From assembly GCF_009184905.1 (NCBI RefSeq), contig NZ_WESC01000016.1, positions 1-64,000 of the forward strand: a stretch of DNA of 64,000 nucleotides, in the 5' to 3' direction. The notes under the pieces are model-generated. The model did not search any database, was not told where the DNA came from, and saw only the letters and a list, made by a program, of their open reading frames with translations. This document shows, one piece after another, positions 25,935 through 35,319 of this stretch. The translations under genes and the position numbers were made by a program. The first letter of the stretch is position 1. Each line of letters opens with the position of its first letter. The DNA is from Parvibaculum sedimenti (GTDB lineage: Bacteria; Pseudomonadota; Alphaproteobacteria; Parvibaculales; Parvibaculaceae).

Positions 25935-26576
25935 ATGTTACGTTTCAGCAGCAAGACTATCCTGATAATCGCCGCCGCCGTCATTATCGTCGTTGCGGCG
26001 GTATACTTGATCGTCGGCCCCTTAGGCAATGGTACGGGGGGCACGGGGAGCAGCGAGGCTCCCGCCGGGGGTGGCGAGGCGGCGGTGCTCGCGCCTTATG
26101 CGACGGGCGACATGGAGAATTTCAAGCCGGAAGCGCAGGCAAAGCCCGTGCCCGACCTCGCCTTCAAGGACGGGGAGAGCAAGGATGTCCGGCTTTCGGA
26201 CTTCAAGGGCAAGCTCATCCTCCTCAATCTCTGGGCCACATGGTGCGTCCCCTGCCGCGAGGAAATGCCCGCCTTGAACCGGCTGCAGGCGGCGATGGGC
26301 TCGGGCAAGTTCCAGGTTCTCGCCCTCAGCGTGGACAAGGACGGGCATGACCTCGCCAAGGCGTTTCTGGCCGAGGTCAAGGCCGACCATATCGCCCTCT
26401 ATAATGACCCGACCTCGCGGGCGAGCTTCGCCATGAAGGCTTTCGGCCTGCCGACCACGGTGCTGGTCTCGCCGGACGGCAAGGAAATCGGGCGGCTCGT
26501 CGGACCTGCGCATTGGGACGGGCCCGAGGCTCAGGCGCTTATCGGGGCGACGCTGAAGGCCTACCCTCCACGCTGA
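25935..26576 (+). CDS. tlpA: TlpA-type thiol:disulfide oxidoreductase
   Basis: Membrane-anchored periplasmic thioredoxin-like protein that reduces apocytochrome c or copper-chaperone thiols. The 213-residue protein has an uncleaved N-terminal anchor (about 8-30), a Gly-rich linker, and a thioredoxin fold with WCVPC (Cys104, Cys107), LALSVDKDG and the cis-Pro segment [12 protein letters not shown]. Matches alphaproteobacterial TlpA in size and layout. Divergent from argH, as is common in this class. Confidence 0.92.
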   Translation: MLRFSSKTILIIAAAVIIVVAAVYLIVGPLGNGTGGTGSSEAPAGGGEAAVLAPYATGDMENFKPEAQAKPVPDLAFKDGESKDVRLSDFKGKLILLNLWATWCVPCREEMPALNRLQAAMGSGKFQVLALSVDKDGHDLAKAFLAEVKADHIALYNDPTSRASFAMKAFGLPTTVLVSPDGKEIGRLVGPAHWDGPEAQALIGATLKAYPPR

Positions 26577-26592
26577 GGGGCCCGAAAGGGGG

Positions 26593-27108
26593 TCAGCGCT
26601 TGTCGGTGACGAACATGGCTCCGAGCATCTGGGCAATACTCGTGCCGCCCGCCGTCAGAGGCATGGAAACGGCGTGGAGAGCGAGATAGGACCGGTCGGA
26701 ACTCGACATGGTGCCGTTGACGAACACGGGTTCCTTCAGCGCATAGGCGCGGCGGGTTACATCGAGCCAGCGGAATTGGACGATTTCGGGTCTTGTCGGC
26801 ACGGAAGCGCGAGTGCCGAATTCAGACAGGCATTTGCCCGTCCGCTCCTCACCGACAATGAGGACGAGGGCAGTGCCAAAGAGGCGGGTGCGGAAATCCT
26901 CGCCGTCGCCGAGCACGTCGCAGATGATGAGGTTTGGGAGGAGTTTGACGATCTCCGCGGGCGAGATGTCGGCCCGATCGGGCATGGTGCGGGGGCCCCG
27001 CTTCGCCAGCCAATAATCGGTAAGCGCCGATACGCCGGGGTGGTCCGGGGTATCGCGATATCGCAATCCTTGGTCGAGCTGCCCGTCGCTGCTGACGCCG
27101 CGCTCCAT
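26593..27108 (-). CDS. PAS-domain protein (PAS_5 type)
   Basis: A 171-residue protein with a single PAS-like domain of the family common in alphaproteobacteria: LTDYWLAKRGPRTMPDRADISPAEI near 29-53, LPNLIICDVLGDGEDFRTRLFGTALV near 57-82, and the closing VSMPLTAGGTSIAQMLGAM. No output domain, so it probably acts as a small sensor or adaptor. ATG 27108 has GAGGTGGG 7-14 bases upstream. Convergent with tlpA. Ligand unknown. Confidence 0.78.
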   Translation of the reverse strand: MERGVSSDGQLDQGLRYRDTPDHPGVSALTDYWLAKRGPRTMPDRADISPAEIVKLLPNLIICDVLGDGEDFRTRLFGTALVLIVGEERTGKCLSEFGTRASVPTRPEIVQFRWLDVTRRAYALKEPVFVNGTMSSSDRSYLALHAVSMPLTAGGTSIAQMLGAMFVTDKR

Positions 27109-27214
27109 ATGGATCCCACCTCTGCAATGCCACGCTATCGAAAGATGGCGTATTGAGCTTTGCAGCCGCGGGTTAACAAATTCTGTCGGCAGATGATCCG
27201 AATTGGGAAAGTAT

Positions 27215-28099
27215 TCAGCGCGTCGGCACGGGCGTTTCGCCGCGGTAATCATAAAAACCGCGCTGCGTCTTGCGTCCTAGCCAGCCTGCCTCGACATATT
27301 TAACCAGAAGCGGGCAGGGGCGGTATTTCGAGTCGGACAGGCCATCATGCAGTACCTGCATGATGGAGAGGCAGGTATCGAGGCCGATGAAGTCGGCAAG
27401 TTGCAGGGGCCCCATCGGGTGGTGCGCGCCGAGGCGCATGGCCTTGTCGATGCTCTCGACCGAGCCCACACCTTCGTAAAGCGTGTAGACGGCTTCGTTG
27501 ATCATCGGCAGCAGGATGCGATTGACGATGAAGGCAGGGTAGTCCTCGGCATTCGCCGTCTGCTTGCCGAGGCGGCCCGCGAGGTCGCGCACCGCGTCGA
27601 ATGTTTCATCATCCGTTGCGATGCCGCGCACCACTTCCACCAGTTCCATGACAGGAACCGGGTTCATGAAATGCATGCCGATGAATTTTTCGGGGCGGTC
27701 GGTGGAGGCGGCCAGCCGCGTGATGGAGATCGAGGAGGTATTGGTGGCGATGATCGCGTCTTCGCGCAGGTGCGGACAAAGATCGGCGAAAATCTTGCGT
27801 TTCACCGTCTCGTTTTCGCTGGCCGACTCAATGACGAAATCCGCCGTCTCGAAGGCGTCATAGGTCACGGCGGCGGAGATCCGGTCGAGGGCGGCGTCGC
27901 GGTCGGCGGCGGTGATGCGGCCGGAATGCACCTGACGGCTCAGATTGCCGTCGATCGTGGCGAGCCCGGCCTCGATGCGCTCCTTGGTGACATCATTCAG
28001 AAGGACCTCGCAGCCTGCGAGTGCGCAGACATGCGCGATGCCGTTGCCCATCTGACCCGCGCCGATAACGCCGACCTTGCGAATGTTCATGCTGTCCAT
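27215..28099 (-). CDS. 3-hydroxybutyryl-CoA dehydrogenase
   Basis: NAD(P)-dependent oxidoreductase acting on acetoacetyl-CoA/3-hydroxybutyryl-CoA. The 294-residue protein has the Rossmann loop [11 protein letters not shown] near 12-22, the catalytic His in [19 protein letters not shown] near 138-156, [14 protein letters not shown] near 187, and [16 protein letters not shown] in the dimer domain. It feeds the ethylmalonyl-CoA pathway, beta-oxidation or polyhydroxybutyrate metabolism. Downstream of etfBA but separated by a strong terminator (28165-28197), so it probably has its own promoter. A second ATG at 28090 could be the true start. Confidence 0.93.
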   Translation of the reverse strand: MDSMNIRKVGVIGAGQMGNGIAHVCALAGCEVLLNDVTKERIEAGLATIDGNLSRQVHSGRITAADRDAALDRISAAVTYDAFETADFVIESASENETVKRKIFADLCPHLREDAIIATNTSSISITRLAASTDRPEKFIGMHFMNPVPVMELVEVVRGIATDDETFDAVRDLAGRLGKQTANAEDYPAFIVNRILLPMINEAVYTLYEGVGSVESIDKAMRLGAHHPMGPLQLADFIGLDTCLSIMQVLHDGLSDSKYRPCPLLVKYVEAGWLGRKTQRGFYDYRGETPVPTR

Positions 28100-28162
28100 C
28101 CAAACCTGGCGCGGAATGTCCGGCGCCGGAACTACAATACTCTAACAGAAGACCCGTCTGAC

Positions 28163-28198
28163 AAAAACGGCGCTGCGGGAGGCCAGCAGCGCCGTTTG
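28163..28198 (-). terminator. intrinsic terminator of etfBA
   Basis: On the minus strand a 12-bp perfect stem (28197-28186 with 28176-28165, GC core GGCGCTGC) is followed by five T residues (28167-28163). It lies 29 bp after the etfA stop. Confidence 0.85.
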
Positions 28199-28225
28199 TC
28201 ATCGATGAGACTACATCGTCAGGCG

Positions 28226-29167
28226 TCAGAGGCCGATCTTGGTCAGTTCCTGCTCCAGCGCCGGAACGGCCTGGAAGAGGTCGGCCACGAGGCCATAATC
28301 GGCCACCTGGAAGATCGGGGCCTCTTCGTCCTTGTTGATCGCGACGATGACCTTGGAGTCCTTCATGCCGGCGAGATGCTGGATCGCACCGGAGATGCCG
28401 ACCGCGATGTAGAGGTCGGGCGCGACTACCTTGCCGGTCTGGCCGACCTGGTAATCGTTCGGCACGAAGCCCGCGTCGACCGCGGCGCGCGAGGCACCCA
28501 CGGCGGCGCCGAGCTTGTCGGCGATCTTGTCCAGCATGTGGAAGTTGTCGCCCGACTGCATGCCACGGCCACCGGAGACGATGATCTTGGCCGAGGTGAG
28601 TTCGGGACGATCCGACTTCGTCAGATTCTCGCTGACCCATTCCGAGAGGCCCGGATTGGCGGCGGCGGCGATCTTCTCGATCGAGGCAGAACCCGTCTGG
28701 GCCGCAGCCGGGAAGGCCGTCGTGCGGACCGTGATGACCTTCTTCGCGTCGGTCGACTTCACGGTCTGGATCGCGTTGCCGGCATAGATCGGACGCTTGA
28801 ACGTGTCGGCGCTATCGACCTCGATGATTTCCGAGATCTGCTGCACGTCGAGGAGCGCCGCGGCGCGCGGGGCGAAGTTCTTGCCCACGCCGGTGGCAGG
28901 GGTGACGATCGCGTCATAGGAGCCGGCGAGGCTCACGACGAGGGCGGCGAGCGGCTCGGCCGTGCGATGCGCATACTGCGCGTCGTCGGCGACGAGGACC
29001 TTGGAGACGCCCGCGAGCTTCGCGGCGGCGGCGGCGACACCGTCGACGCCCTGGCCCGCGACGAGCACATGCACGTCGCCGCCGAGCTTCGTCGCGGCGG
29101 TTACGGCCTTGGCGGTCGCGTCGTTGAGGTTTTCGTTGTTGTGTTCAGCAATAACCAGCGTGGTCAT
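28226..29167 (-). CDS. etfA: electron transfer flavoprotein alpha subunit
   Basis: Carries FAD and moves electrons from acyl-CoA dehydrogenases to ETF:quinone oxidoreductase. The 313-residue protein has the ETF-alpha FAD signature [19 protein letters not shown] and [12 protein letters not shown] near 255-290, plus ISGGRGM-like [12 protein letters not shown] near 200. The ATG overlaps the etfB stop (4 bp). It is the expected acceptor for the methylsuccinyl-CoA dehydrogenase encoded 5 kb away. Confidence 0.97.
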   Translation of the reverse strand: MTTLVIAEHNNENLNDATAKAVTAATKLGGDVHVLVAGQGVDGVAAAAAKLAGVSKVLVADDAQYAHRTAEPLAALVVSLAGSYDAIVTPATGVGKNFAPRAAALLDVQQISEIIEVDSADTFKRPIYAGNAIQTVKSTDAKKVITVRTTAFPAAAQTGSASIEKIAAAANPGLSEWVSENLTKSDRPELTSAKIIVSGGRGMQSGDNFHMLDKIADKLGAAVGASRAAVDAGFVPNDYQVGQTGKVVAPDLYIAVGISGAIQHLAGMKDSKVIVAINKDEEAPIFQVADYGLVADLFQAVPALEQELTKIGL

Positions 29168-29913
29168 CCGATCACTCCCGCTTCCTTGAGCTTCGAAACA
29201 AGCTGCTCGACAGATTCAACCTTGATGCCGGCCTGACGCTGCGGCGGCTCGGTCACTTTCAACACCTCAAGGCGCGCCTTGACGTCGACGCCGTAGTCGG
29301 CAGGCGTCTTTTCGTCGATTGGCTTCTTCTTCGCCTTCATGATGTTCGGTAGCGAAGCATAGCGCGGCTCGTTGAGGCGGAGGTCCGCGGTCACGATCGT
29401 CGGCATGTTGAGCTTCAGCGTCTGCAGGCCGCCGTCGATTTCGCGGGTGAGGAGGATCTTGTCGCCATCGAACTCGATCTTCGAGGCGAAGGTGCCCTGC
29501 GCCCAGCCGAGAAGGGCGGCGAGCATCTGGCCCGTCTGGTTCGAATCGTCGTCGATCGCCTGCTTGCCGAGAATGACGAGGTCGGGCTTTTCGGCCTCGA
29601 CGATGCCCTTCAGGATCTTCGCGACATTGAGCGGCTCAACCGTCTCATCCGACTTCACGAGGATGCCGCGGTCGGCACCCATGGCAAGCGCCGTGCGGAT
29701 CGTCTCGGTCGACTGGGCAACGCCGATCGACACTGCGACGACTTCGGTCGCCTTGCCCGCTTCCTTCAGACGGACCGCCTCTTCGATGGCGATTTCGTCG
29801 AAGGGATTCATGGACATCTTTACGTTGGCGAGATCGACGCCCGTCTGATCCGACTTCACGCGGATCTTGACGTTGTAGTCGACCACGCGCTTCACGGGCA
29901 CGAGGACTTTCAT
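29164..29913 (-). CDS. etfB: electron transfer flavoprotein beta subunit
   Basis: AMP-binding partner of EtfA. The 249-residue protein starts [19 protein letters not shown] and has [35 protein letters not shown] and the ETF-beta signature region [28 protein letters not shown] near 180-207. ATG 29913 is the canonical start; the upstream codons of the open frame are not conserved. A good sigma70-type promoter lies at 30125-30153, leaving a leader of about 205 nt. Confidence 0.97.
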   Translation of the reverse strand: MKVLVPVKRVVDYNVKIRVKSDQTGVDLANVKMSMNPFDEIAIEEAVRLKEAGKATEVVAVSIGVAQSTETIRTALAMGADRGILVKSDETVEPLNVAKILKGIVEAEKPDLVILGKQAIDDDSNQTGQMLAALLGWAQGTFASKIEFDGDKILLTREIDGGLQTLKLNMPTIVTADLRLNEPRYASLPNIMKAKKKPIDEKTPADYGVDVKARLEVLKVTEPPQRQAGIKVESVEQLVSKLKEAGVIG

Positions 29914-30232
29914 CGAGATAGACTCCCTGGGCGTCGCCTTGGTTTTCCGGAGCAAGAACGGCTCACCGCGGCGACGGACTTGGTGTTGAGGTTTCCGGGC
30001 CTTCAATCCGCTTTCCGGCGTCCCGAGAAGGCGCTTTTCAAGCGGTCACCCATGATGGGAGCGCCATGACGGAAGAGAAGGTCCGGCCACGCGAAAAAAA
30101 CACTGGCCGTTGTTGCGGTGCGGCAACCTAGAGCCGCCATAAGCCCCTGTCAACGAATAGGGGATCGGCGCCGCAAAGCATCGGAATGGGGCAAAAAGCC
30201 TTTTGGCAGCAATGGCTTGAGGGGTGACCTGT
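29914..30232 (-). promoter_or_regulatory. 319-bp intergenic region with etfBA promoter
   Basis: Minus strand TTGACA (30153-30148), 17-bp spacer, TAGGTT (30130-30125). Transcription would start near 30118, so etfBA has a leader of about 205 nt. The leader has an A7 run (plus strand 30093-30099) but I recognise no riboswitch or small gene in it. The rest up to the pduO stop shows nothing else. Confidence 0.65.
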
Positions 30233-30826
30233 TCAGCGGTGCGCGCCTGGTGTCCAGAGCACGTCGCCGGTGCCCCGGCCTTCCGGTGCCCAGTTCGCAT
30301 AACGCGCCGCGACAAAGAGGAAATCGGAGAGGCGATTGAGGTATTTGAGCGCGGCTTCGCTCACCCCGTCGGGCGTCTCATGGGCAAGCGCGACGGTGAG
30401 GCGCTCGGCGCGGCGGCAGATCGTGCGGGCAAGGTGGAGATGGGCTGCGGCCGCCGTGCCGCCCGGCAGGACGAAGGAGCGGAGCGGTTCCAGATTTCCG
30501 TTCAATTCGTCGATTTCGCGCTCGAGCCGCGTCACCTGCGCCTCGACGACGCGGAGTGGTTCATAGCCGAGTTCCGCCGCCGTCTTGCCCGGCGTCGCCA
30601 GATCGGCGCCGAGATCGAAAAGGTCGTTCTGGATGCGGGCGAGCATGGCGTCGAGCGCCGGAATGCCGCCGGTATGGAGCCGCGCCATGCCGACGGCGGA
30701 ATTGGTCTCGTCCACGGTGCCGTAGCTCTCGATCCGCAGCGCATGCTTGGGCAGGCGTTCGCCGGTGGCGAGCGCCGTCGTGCCCTTGTCGCCGGTGCGC
30801 GTGTAGATCTTGTTGAGCGTGACCAT
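30233..30826 (-). CDS. cob(I)alamin adenosyltransferase, PduO type
   Basis: Adenosylates corrinoids to give coenzyme B12. The 197-residue protein has the ATP-binding N terminus IYTRTGDKGTTAL (7-19), RIESYGTVDETNSAVG near 31-46, and the helix CRRAERLTVAL with the conserved Arg-Glu near 137. Length matches stand-alone PduO. Its product serves NrdJ and ethylmalonyl-CoA mutase in this window. Seven bases after the cytochrome b561 stop, so the two are probably one operon. Confidence 0.93.
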   Translation of the reverse strand: MVTLNKIYTRTGDKGTTALATGERLPKHALRIESYGTVDETNSAVGMARLHTGGIPALDAMLARIQNDLFDLGADLATPGKTAAELGYEPLRVVEAQVTRLEREIDELNGNLEPLRSFVLPGGTAAAAHLHLARTICRRAERLTVALAHETPDGVSEAALKYLNRLSDFLFVAARYANWAPEGRGTGDVLWTPGAHR

Positions 30827-30833
30827 CGGGACT

Positions 30834-31382
30834 TTAGACTTTCGCGAAGGGCAGCATACGCTTCAGCACGGCGTCGTGACGGATGAAGTGATGATAGAGC
30901 GCTCCGACCACATGAGCGGCGATCAGGGCCGCGATGACCCAGGCGTTGAGCCCGTGCAGGTCTTCGGCAATGCCATGGATCGCCTCGTTCGGCGCGATCT
31001 GGAGGCCGAGGACTCCGAAGGCTTGAAGGTTGAACTTCGACGTCGTTGCGATGGCGAGCCCGAGCAGCGGCTGCAGGATGACGAAGAAGTAAAGGCCGTG
31101 ATGGGCGGCTTTCGACGCAATGACCTGCCAGCGCGGCATGTCGGCGGGCAGTGCGGGTGCAGGATGGCCGAGGCGATAGATGAGGCGCGCGAGCATGAGC
31201 ACCAGAACGGTGATGCCGACGCCTGCGTGAATCTGCATCACGCCGAGGCGTTCGTCCTTCGGCAGGTCTTCGACGGTCCAGCCGCCATAGAGCATCAACG
31301 CGATGAGAACGACGATCGTCCAGTGGAACGCTTTTGCAACGCCCGAATAGGGCTGCACGGTCGCCATGTTTGCCTCGGACAT
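30834..31382 (-). CDS. cytochrome b561 family protein
   Basis: A 182-residue, four-helix inner-membrane di-heme cytochrome b. Seen: N-terminal helix with KAFHWTIVVLIALMLYGGW (His about 20), IHAGVGITVLVLMLARLIYRLGHPAP (second helix with His, then the Arg-rich exit), AHHGLYFFVILQPLLGLAI, and NAWVIAALIAAHVVGALYHHFIRHDAVLKRMLP. Probably moves electrons between ubiquinone and a periplasmic partner such as superoxide, as shown for CybB. AAGGAGATAAAG gives a strong ribosome site. Confidence 0.9.
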   Translation of the reverse strand: MSEANMATVQPYSGVAKAFHWTIVVLIALMLYGGWTVEDLPKDERLGVMQIHAGVGITVLVLMLARLIYRLGHPAPALPADMPRWQVIASKAAHHGLYFFVILQPLLGLAIATTSKFNLQAFGVLGLQIAPNEAIHGIAEDLHGLNAWVIAALIAAHVVGALYHHFIRHDAVLKRMLPFAKV

Positions 31383-31453
31383 CTTTATCTCCTTCTGTGT
31401 TTCCCCGCAGGCTCGCGCGGGACGGGTCTGCGATCAAGCCCCGCCTCGCCGAA

Positions 31454-32344
31454 TCAGGCCTTTCGCCATGAGCGGCGCCATTTGGCGATGGCCTCGCCGA
31501 TTTCATGCGGGCTGTCTTCCTGAAGGAAGTGATTGCCCTTCACGGTGACTTCCGTCTGGTTCTTCCACGTCCGGCAGAATTCGCGCTGCGCGCCGGTCAG
31601 GATCGCGCCCGGGTCCGCATTCACGAAAAGTTTCGGGATATCCGTCGTTGAAAGCCAATCCGCATAGGACTGCACGACTTCAACGACGAAGGGCGGTTCG
31701 CCATCGAGCGGAATCTGGCGCGGCCAGGTGAGCGTCGGGCGGCGATCATCGCCTGGCTCGCGGAAGGGGCGGCGATAGACTTCCATTTCTTCGGGCGTCA
31801 GCTTGCGGAGGATCGAGCCCGGCAGCACTGCTTCAATGAAGAGGTTTTTCTCGAGGATCATTTCCTCGCCCTTGTCGGAGCGGAAGCCCTCGAAGATGCG
31901 CCGCGCGCTGGGGTTCCACTCTTCCCATGTGAGCGGACGCACGATCCCTTCCATATAAGCAATGCCTTCGACTGCATTGCGGTGGCGGTTCGCCCAGTCG
32001 AAACCGAGCGCCGAGCCCCAGTCATGGATGACGAGCGTGACCTTCTCGTGCACCCCGATCGCCTCAAGGAAGGCACCGAGAAAGTTACGATGCTCACGGA
32101 ACGTGTAGCGCTCGGGGCCCGAGGGTTCGAGCTTGTCGCTGTCTCCCATGCCGATGAGATCGGGCGCGATGCAGCGTCCCTGATCGGCGAGATGTGGCAT
32201 CACATTGCGCCAGAGATAGGAAGATGTCGGATTGCCATGCAGGAAGACGATGGGGTCACCTTCGCCCATCTCGGAATAGGTCATGTGCCGGCCAGCGATG
32301 TTGACCGTCTTCTTGGGAAGCTCTGCGGCGGAAATCTCTGTCAT
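31454..32344 (-). CDS. dhaA: haloalkane dehalogenase (HLD-II/DhaA type)
   Basis: Alpha/beta hydrolase that cleaves carbon-halogen bonds by hydrolysis. From ATG 32344 it has 296 residues, and the full DhaA pentad can be placed: Asn38 ([12 protein letters not shown]), nucleophile Asp108 and Trp109 ([16 protein letters not shown]), Glu132 (AYMEGIVRP) and His272 ([15 protein letters not shown]). This layout (Asp-His-Glu plus Asn-Trp) is the HLD-II subfamily. Spacing agrees within two residues with Rhodococcus DhaA. The start is supported by AAGGAGAAGG just upstream. It sits between pagL and cytochrome b561 with no mobile element near. The natural substrate is unknown. Confidence 0.9.
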   Translation of the reverse strand: MTEISAAELPKKTVNIAGRHMTYSEMGEGDPIVFLHGNPTSSYLWRNVMPHLADQGRCIAPDLIGMGDSDKLEPSGPERYTFREHRNFLGAFLEAIGVHEKVTLVIHDWGSALGFDWANRHRNAVEGIAYMEGIVRPLTWEEWNPSARRIFEGFRSDKGEEMILEKNLFIEAVLPGSILRKLTPEEMEVYRRPFREPGDDRRPTLTWPRQIPLDGEPPFVVEVVQSYADWLSTTDIPKLFVNADPGAILTGAQREFCRTWKNQTEVTVKGNHFLQEDSPHEIGEAIAKWRRSWRKA

Positions 32345-32435
32345 GGGGGCCTTCTCCTTCGCTCCCTTGTGCTCTTTTCCCGAAGGATAGACGCCAGACG
32401 ACCGCGCGATCAAACCTGCATATGCGTGCCAAATA

Positions 32436-32466
32436 AAAAGGGCGCCCCAAGGCGCCCTTTTCGCGG
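32436..32466 (-). terminator. intrinsic terminator of pagL
   Basis: Perfect 11-bp stem AAAAGGGCGCC/GGCGCCCTTTT (32436-32446, 32451-32461) with a CCAA loop. On the minus strand the stem is followed by TTTTTATTT, the form of a strong terminator, 19 bp after the pagL stop. It is upstream of dhaA, so dhaA must have its own promoter or be read by leakage. Confidence 0.85.
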
Positions 32467-32479
32467 TTTCACGCCGAAA

Positions 32480-33043
32480 TCAGAACTTGAAGCCGTAGCG
32501 CACACCGACGTCGGTGAGGCCCGGATTAGCGTCGCACAGGCTCGCATTCGACATGTGGTCGATGGTGAGCATCAGGCTTGAATGTTCGTCGAAACGATAG
32601 CCGAGCGAGGCGCTTTCGTGGAACATTGCGCGGCAACCGAGGTTGAGCTTCGTGCTCGTCTCGTGCTCCGTCTCGCCGTTATGGATGGCGCCGCCGAACG
32701 TGCCTTCGACGAAGAGCGCCTTCGTGAAGTCGTAATCCCAGGCGAGGCCCGCATAGGCGATGCTGGTCCCGTTACCGGTGTTGATGTTCGCGCCGATGAT
32801 CGGACGCGGCGCCCAGGCCCATTCGAGGAAGTCCGGCGTCTTGAAGAGAACCTCGGCATTGATGTCCGGGTTGCTCGTTTCGTGACGCGTCGCGAACAGG
32901 TCGGTGTTGTGGTCGTAGACGCCGACGCGCAATTCGTCGACCCAGTCGGACGCCAGCGCGGGCGCAGACAACGCCACAACGGCGGTCGCCGCCGCGGCGG
33001 CCGTCAGAAGCTTGCTCTTCAGCACGATATTCCCCTTCATCAT
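32480..33043 (-). CDS. pagL: PagL-type lipid A 3-O-deacylase (acyloxyacyl hydrolase)
   Basis: Outer-membrane beta-barrel enzyme removing the 3-O-acyl chain of lipid A. The 187-residue protein has a signal peptide (cleavage ALA|SD near 32), repeated amphipathic strands, and the catalytic His163/Ser165 in TIDHMSNASL. In Pseudomonas PagL the third residue is Glu 14 positions after the His; here an Asp (178) stands 15 after, which may fill the role. It ends VRYGFKF, an aromatic barrel end. ATG 33040 (Met2) is an equally possible start. Confidence 0.85.
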   Translation of the reverse strand: MMKGNIVLKSKLLTAAAAATAVVALSAPALASDWVDELRVGVYDHNTDLFATRHETSNPDINAEVLFKTPDFLEWAWAPRPIIGANINTGNGTSIAYAGLAWDYDFTKALFVEGTFGGAIHNGETEHETSTKLNLGCRAMFHESASLGYRFDEHSSLMLTIDHMSNASLCDANPGLTDVGVRYGFKF

Positions 33044-33190
33044 AGCCGCCGTTCGACGGCATCAGCCTTCATCGCAAAATAACCCAGTTTCACGCCGCTT
33101 CGGCATGTTTCGACAAAATCTAGACGAACTGTTGCCGATTTGTCGCTAGTTCTGTCCGGAAATGAAGCCGTCGTCCACGGGTTTCCGGGC

Positions 33191-33382
33191 TCAGCGGCTC
33201 GTGAAGTAGAGCGCGCCCATCAGGAAGACGATCGCGACGAATTGCAGGATGACGCGCCAGCGCATCAGCGTCTGCGACGTCGAGGCGGCCCCGCCACGCA
33301 TCATGTTGAATAGGCCGAGCGCAAGCACCAGGACCACGGCGGCCATGGCAATCGGGCCGAGATAGCGGAAAAGCTGTTCCAC
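33191..33382 (-). CDS. HIG1-like small twin-transmembrane protein
   Basis: A 63-residue inner-membrane protein with two helices (YLGPIAMAAVVLVLALGLFNMM and WRVILQFVAIVFLMGALYF) joined by the short polar loop RGGAASTSQTLMRWR, the layout of HIG1-domain and related twin-TM proteins in alphaproteobacteria. HIG1 proteins associate with cytochrome c oxidase; that role is inference here. It starts with GTG, with AAGGAA eight bases upstream, 24 bp after mcd. Confidence 0.75.
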   Translation of the reverse strand: MEQLFRYLGPIAMAAVVLVLALGLFNMMRGGAASTSQTLMRWRVILQFVAIVFLMGALYFTSR

Positions 33383-33406
33383 GATGCGTTCCTTTGCTTC
33401 CTTGTT

Positions 33407-35092
33407 TTAGTTGCCGCCTTCAAGAAGGCGGCGGGCAATGACCTGGGCCTGAATTTCGGCGGCGCCCTCGAAGATGTTGAGGATGCGCGCGTCGCAGAGG
33501 ACGCGGCTCACCGGATATTCGAGCGCGAAGCCGTTGCCGCCGTGAATCTGCAACGCATTATCGGCCGCCGCCCAGGCAACGCGGGCGCCGAGAAGCTTCG
33601 CCATGCCAGCCTCAAGGTCGCAGCGCCGTCCGCCGTCCTTTTCGCGCGCTGCGTGATAGGTGAGCTGTCGGGCGACGAGGATTTCGACGGCCATCATCAC
33701 GAGCTTTCCCGAGACGCGGGGGAAGTTGAAGATCGGCTTGCCGAACTGGATGCGCTCCTGCGCGTATTTGAGGCCAAGCTCGAGGGCGGCCTGCGCGACG
33801 CCAATGGCGCGGGCGGCCGTCTGGATACGGGCGCTTTCGAAGGTCTGCATCAATTGCTTGAAACCCTGGCCTTCCTCACCGCCGAGGAGGTTCTCGGCCT
33901 TCACCTCGAAATCGTCGAAGCCGATCTCGAATTCCTTCATGCCGCGATAGCCGAGCACGCGGATCTCGCCGCCGGTCATGCCCTTGGCGGGGAAGGGGTT
34001 GGCGTCGTCGCCGCGCGGCTTTTCCGCAAGCAGCATGGACAGGCCCTTGTAGCCCGGTGCATCGCTGGTGCGGCAGAGAAGCGTCATCACATCGGCGCGG
34101 GCGGCATGGGTGATCCAGGTCTTGTTGCCAGTAACGCGATAGACGTCGCCGTCACGTTTGCCGCGTGTCCTGAGGCTCGCGAGGTCGGAGCCGGTATTGG
34201 GCTCGGTGAAGACGGCGGTGGGCAGGATTTCGCCGCTCGCGATCTTCGGGAGCCACTTCGCCTTCTGCTCGGGCGTGCCGCCGCCGAGAATAAGCTCCGC
34301 CGCGATCTCGGAGCGCGTGCCGAGGGAGCCGACGCCGATATAGCCGCGCGAGAGCTCTTCCGAGACCACACACATCGATTCCTTGCCGAGGCCGAGGCCA
34401 CCGAATTCTTCCGGGATCGTCAGGCCGAAGACGCCGAGCTCGGCCATTTTTGCGATGACTTCGAGCGGGATGTATTCGTCCTTCAGGTGCCAGTCATGGG
34501 CGTAAGGCACGACTTCGGCGTCGGCGAAGCGGCGCATCTGGTCGCGAATCTGCTCGTAGGTGTCTTCGAGGCCCGCGTCGCCGAAGCTTGCGGCACCCAC
34601 ATTCTCGGCGATGAGCTTCGCGAGGCGGGCGCGCACTTGCGCGGTGTTGCCCTGTGCGATCAGGGCGCGGACATCGGCGGTGTGGAAGGCTGCATGGTCT
34701 GTGTCTGAAATGCCGAGATCCTGCGGGCGCACGATCTCGCCCTGACTCATCGGAATGCCACCGGAAAGCTGCGAGAGATATTCGCCGAAGGCGACCTGAA
34801 CGATCAGCGCCTCGATTTCGCCGAAGCGGCCTTCCTCCGTCATGCGCGCCGCATAGGCGGCGAGCTGGCGCAGACCCTCGACATAGGTCGCCATCCAGGA
34901 CAGACCGTGCGCGGCGAACTGCTCGCGTTCGATCAGTGCCGCCGAAATCTTGCCGTCGTGGCTCACCTTCAGGGCAACAGCCGCCTTGGCCTTCGCGAGC
35001 AGGGTTTCGGCGCTCGTGGCCGCGCTTGCAGCCAGGGGCAGGAGATTGCCAAGAACAAGCGCTTTGGCGGCGGTTTCGGCGGTGTTTGTCAT
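33407..35092 (-). CDS. mcd: (2S)-methylsuccinyl-CoA dehydrogenase
   Basis: Acyl-CoA dehydrogenase of the ethylmalonyl-CoA pathway that oxidises methylsuccinyl-CoA to mesaconyl-C1-CoA, donating to ETF. The 561-residue length with an approximately 160-residue N-terminal extension (AAKALVLGNLLPLAASAATSAETL..) is the mark of Mcd; ordinary acyl-CoA dehydrogenases are about 380. FAD/acyl sites: TEPNTGSDLASLRT near 305, GFKQLMQTFESARIQTAARAIGVAQAAL near 435, and C-terminal QIHGGNGFALEYPVSRVLCDARILNIFEGAAEIQ. ATG 35092 gives the family N terminus; a TTG at 35128 is less likely. Ccr and Ecm of the same pathway are encoded 3-7 kb away. Confidence 0.92.
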   Translation of the reverse strand: MTNTAETAAKALVLGNLLPLAASAATSAETLLAKAKAAVALKVSHDGKISAALIEREQFAAHGLSWMATYVEGLRQLAAYAARMTEEGRFGEIEALIVQVAFGEYLSQLSGGIPMSQGEIVRPQDLGISDTDHAAFHTADVRALIAQGNTAQVRARLAKLIAENVGAASFGDAGLEDTYEQIRDQMRRFADAEVVPYAHDWHLKDEYIPLEVIAKMAELGVFGLTIPEEFGGLGLGKESMCVVSEELSRGYIGVGSLGTRSEIAAELILGGGTPEQKAKWLPKIASGEILPTAVFTEPNTGSDLASLRTRGKRDGDVYRVTGNKTWITHAARADVMTLLCRTSDAPGYKGLSMLLAEKPRGDDANPFPAKGMTGGEIRVLGYRGMKEFEIGFDDFEVKAENLLGGEEGQGFKQLMQTFESARIQTAARAIGVAQAALELGLKYAQERIQFGKPIFNFPRVSGKLVMMAVEILVARQLTYHAAREKDGGRRCDLEAGMAKLLGARVAWAAADNALQIHGGNGFALEYPVSRVLCDARILNIFEGAAEIQAQVIARRLLEGGN

Positions 35093-35319
35093 GGGGCGGT
35101 ACTCGTAAGGGCTGGCGGGCGGGCTCAAGGGGGGACGGACCTTGTACGAGCGAAGGAGGGGATCGGCTCAGGCGGGCGTCCAAGGGACTATATAGCCCGA
35201 AGCGCCGGACCCGGCCAGCGCATGTGCGGGAGGTTTTCAGGTCATAAAACTATGCTTGGCGCCCGGCGGAAGTTCCGGTCAGACTGTCTCCTTCTGAAAC
35301 ATGGCTGTGGGGGCTATTC

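Noticed and set aside
27347-29236. 629-residue plus-strand frame across the 3-hydroxybutyryl-CoA dehydrogenase and etfA genes
   Set aside because: It crosses two confident genes and the etfBA terminator; composition is that of a shadow frame.
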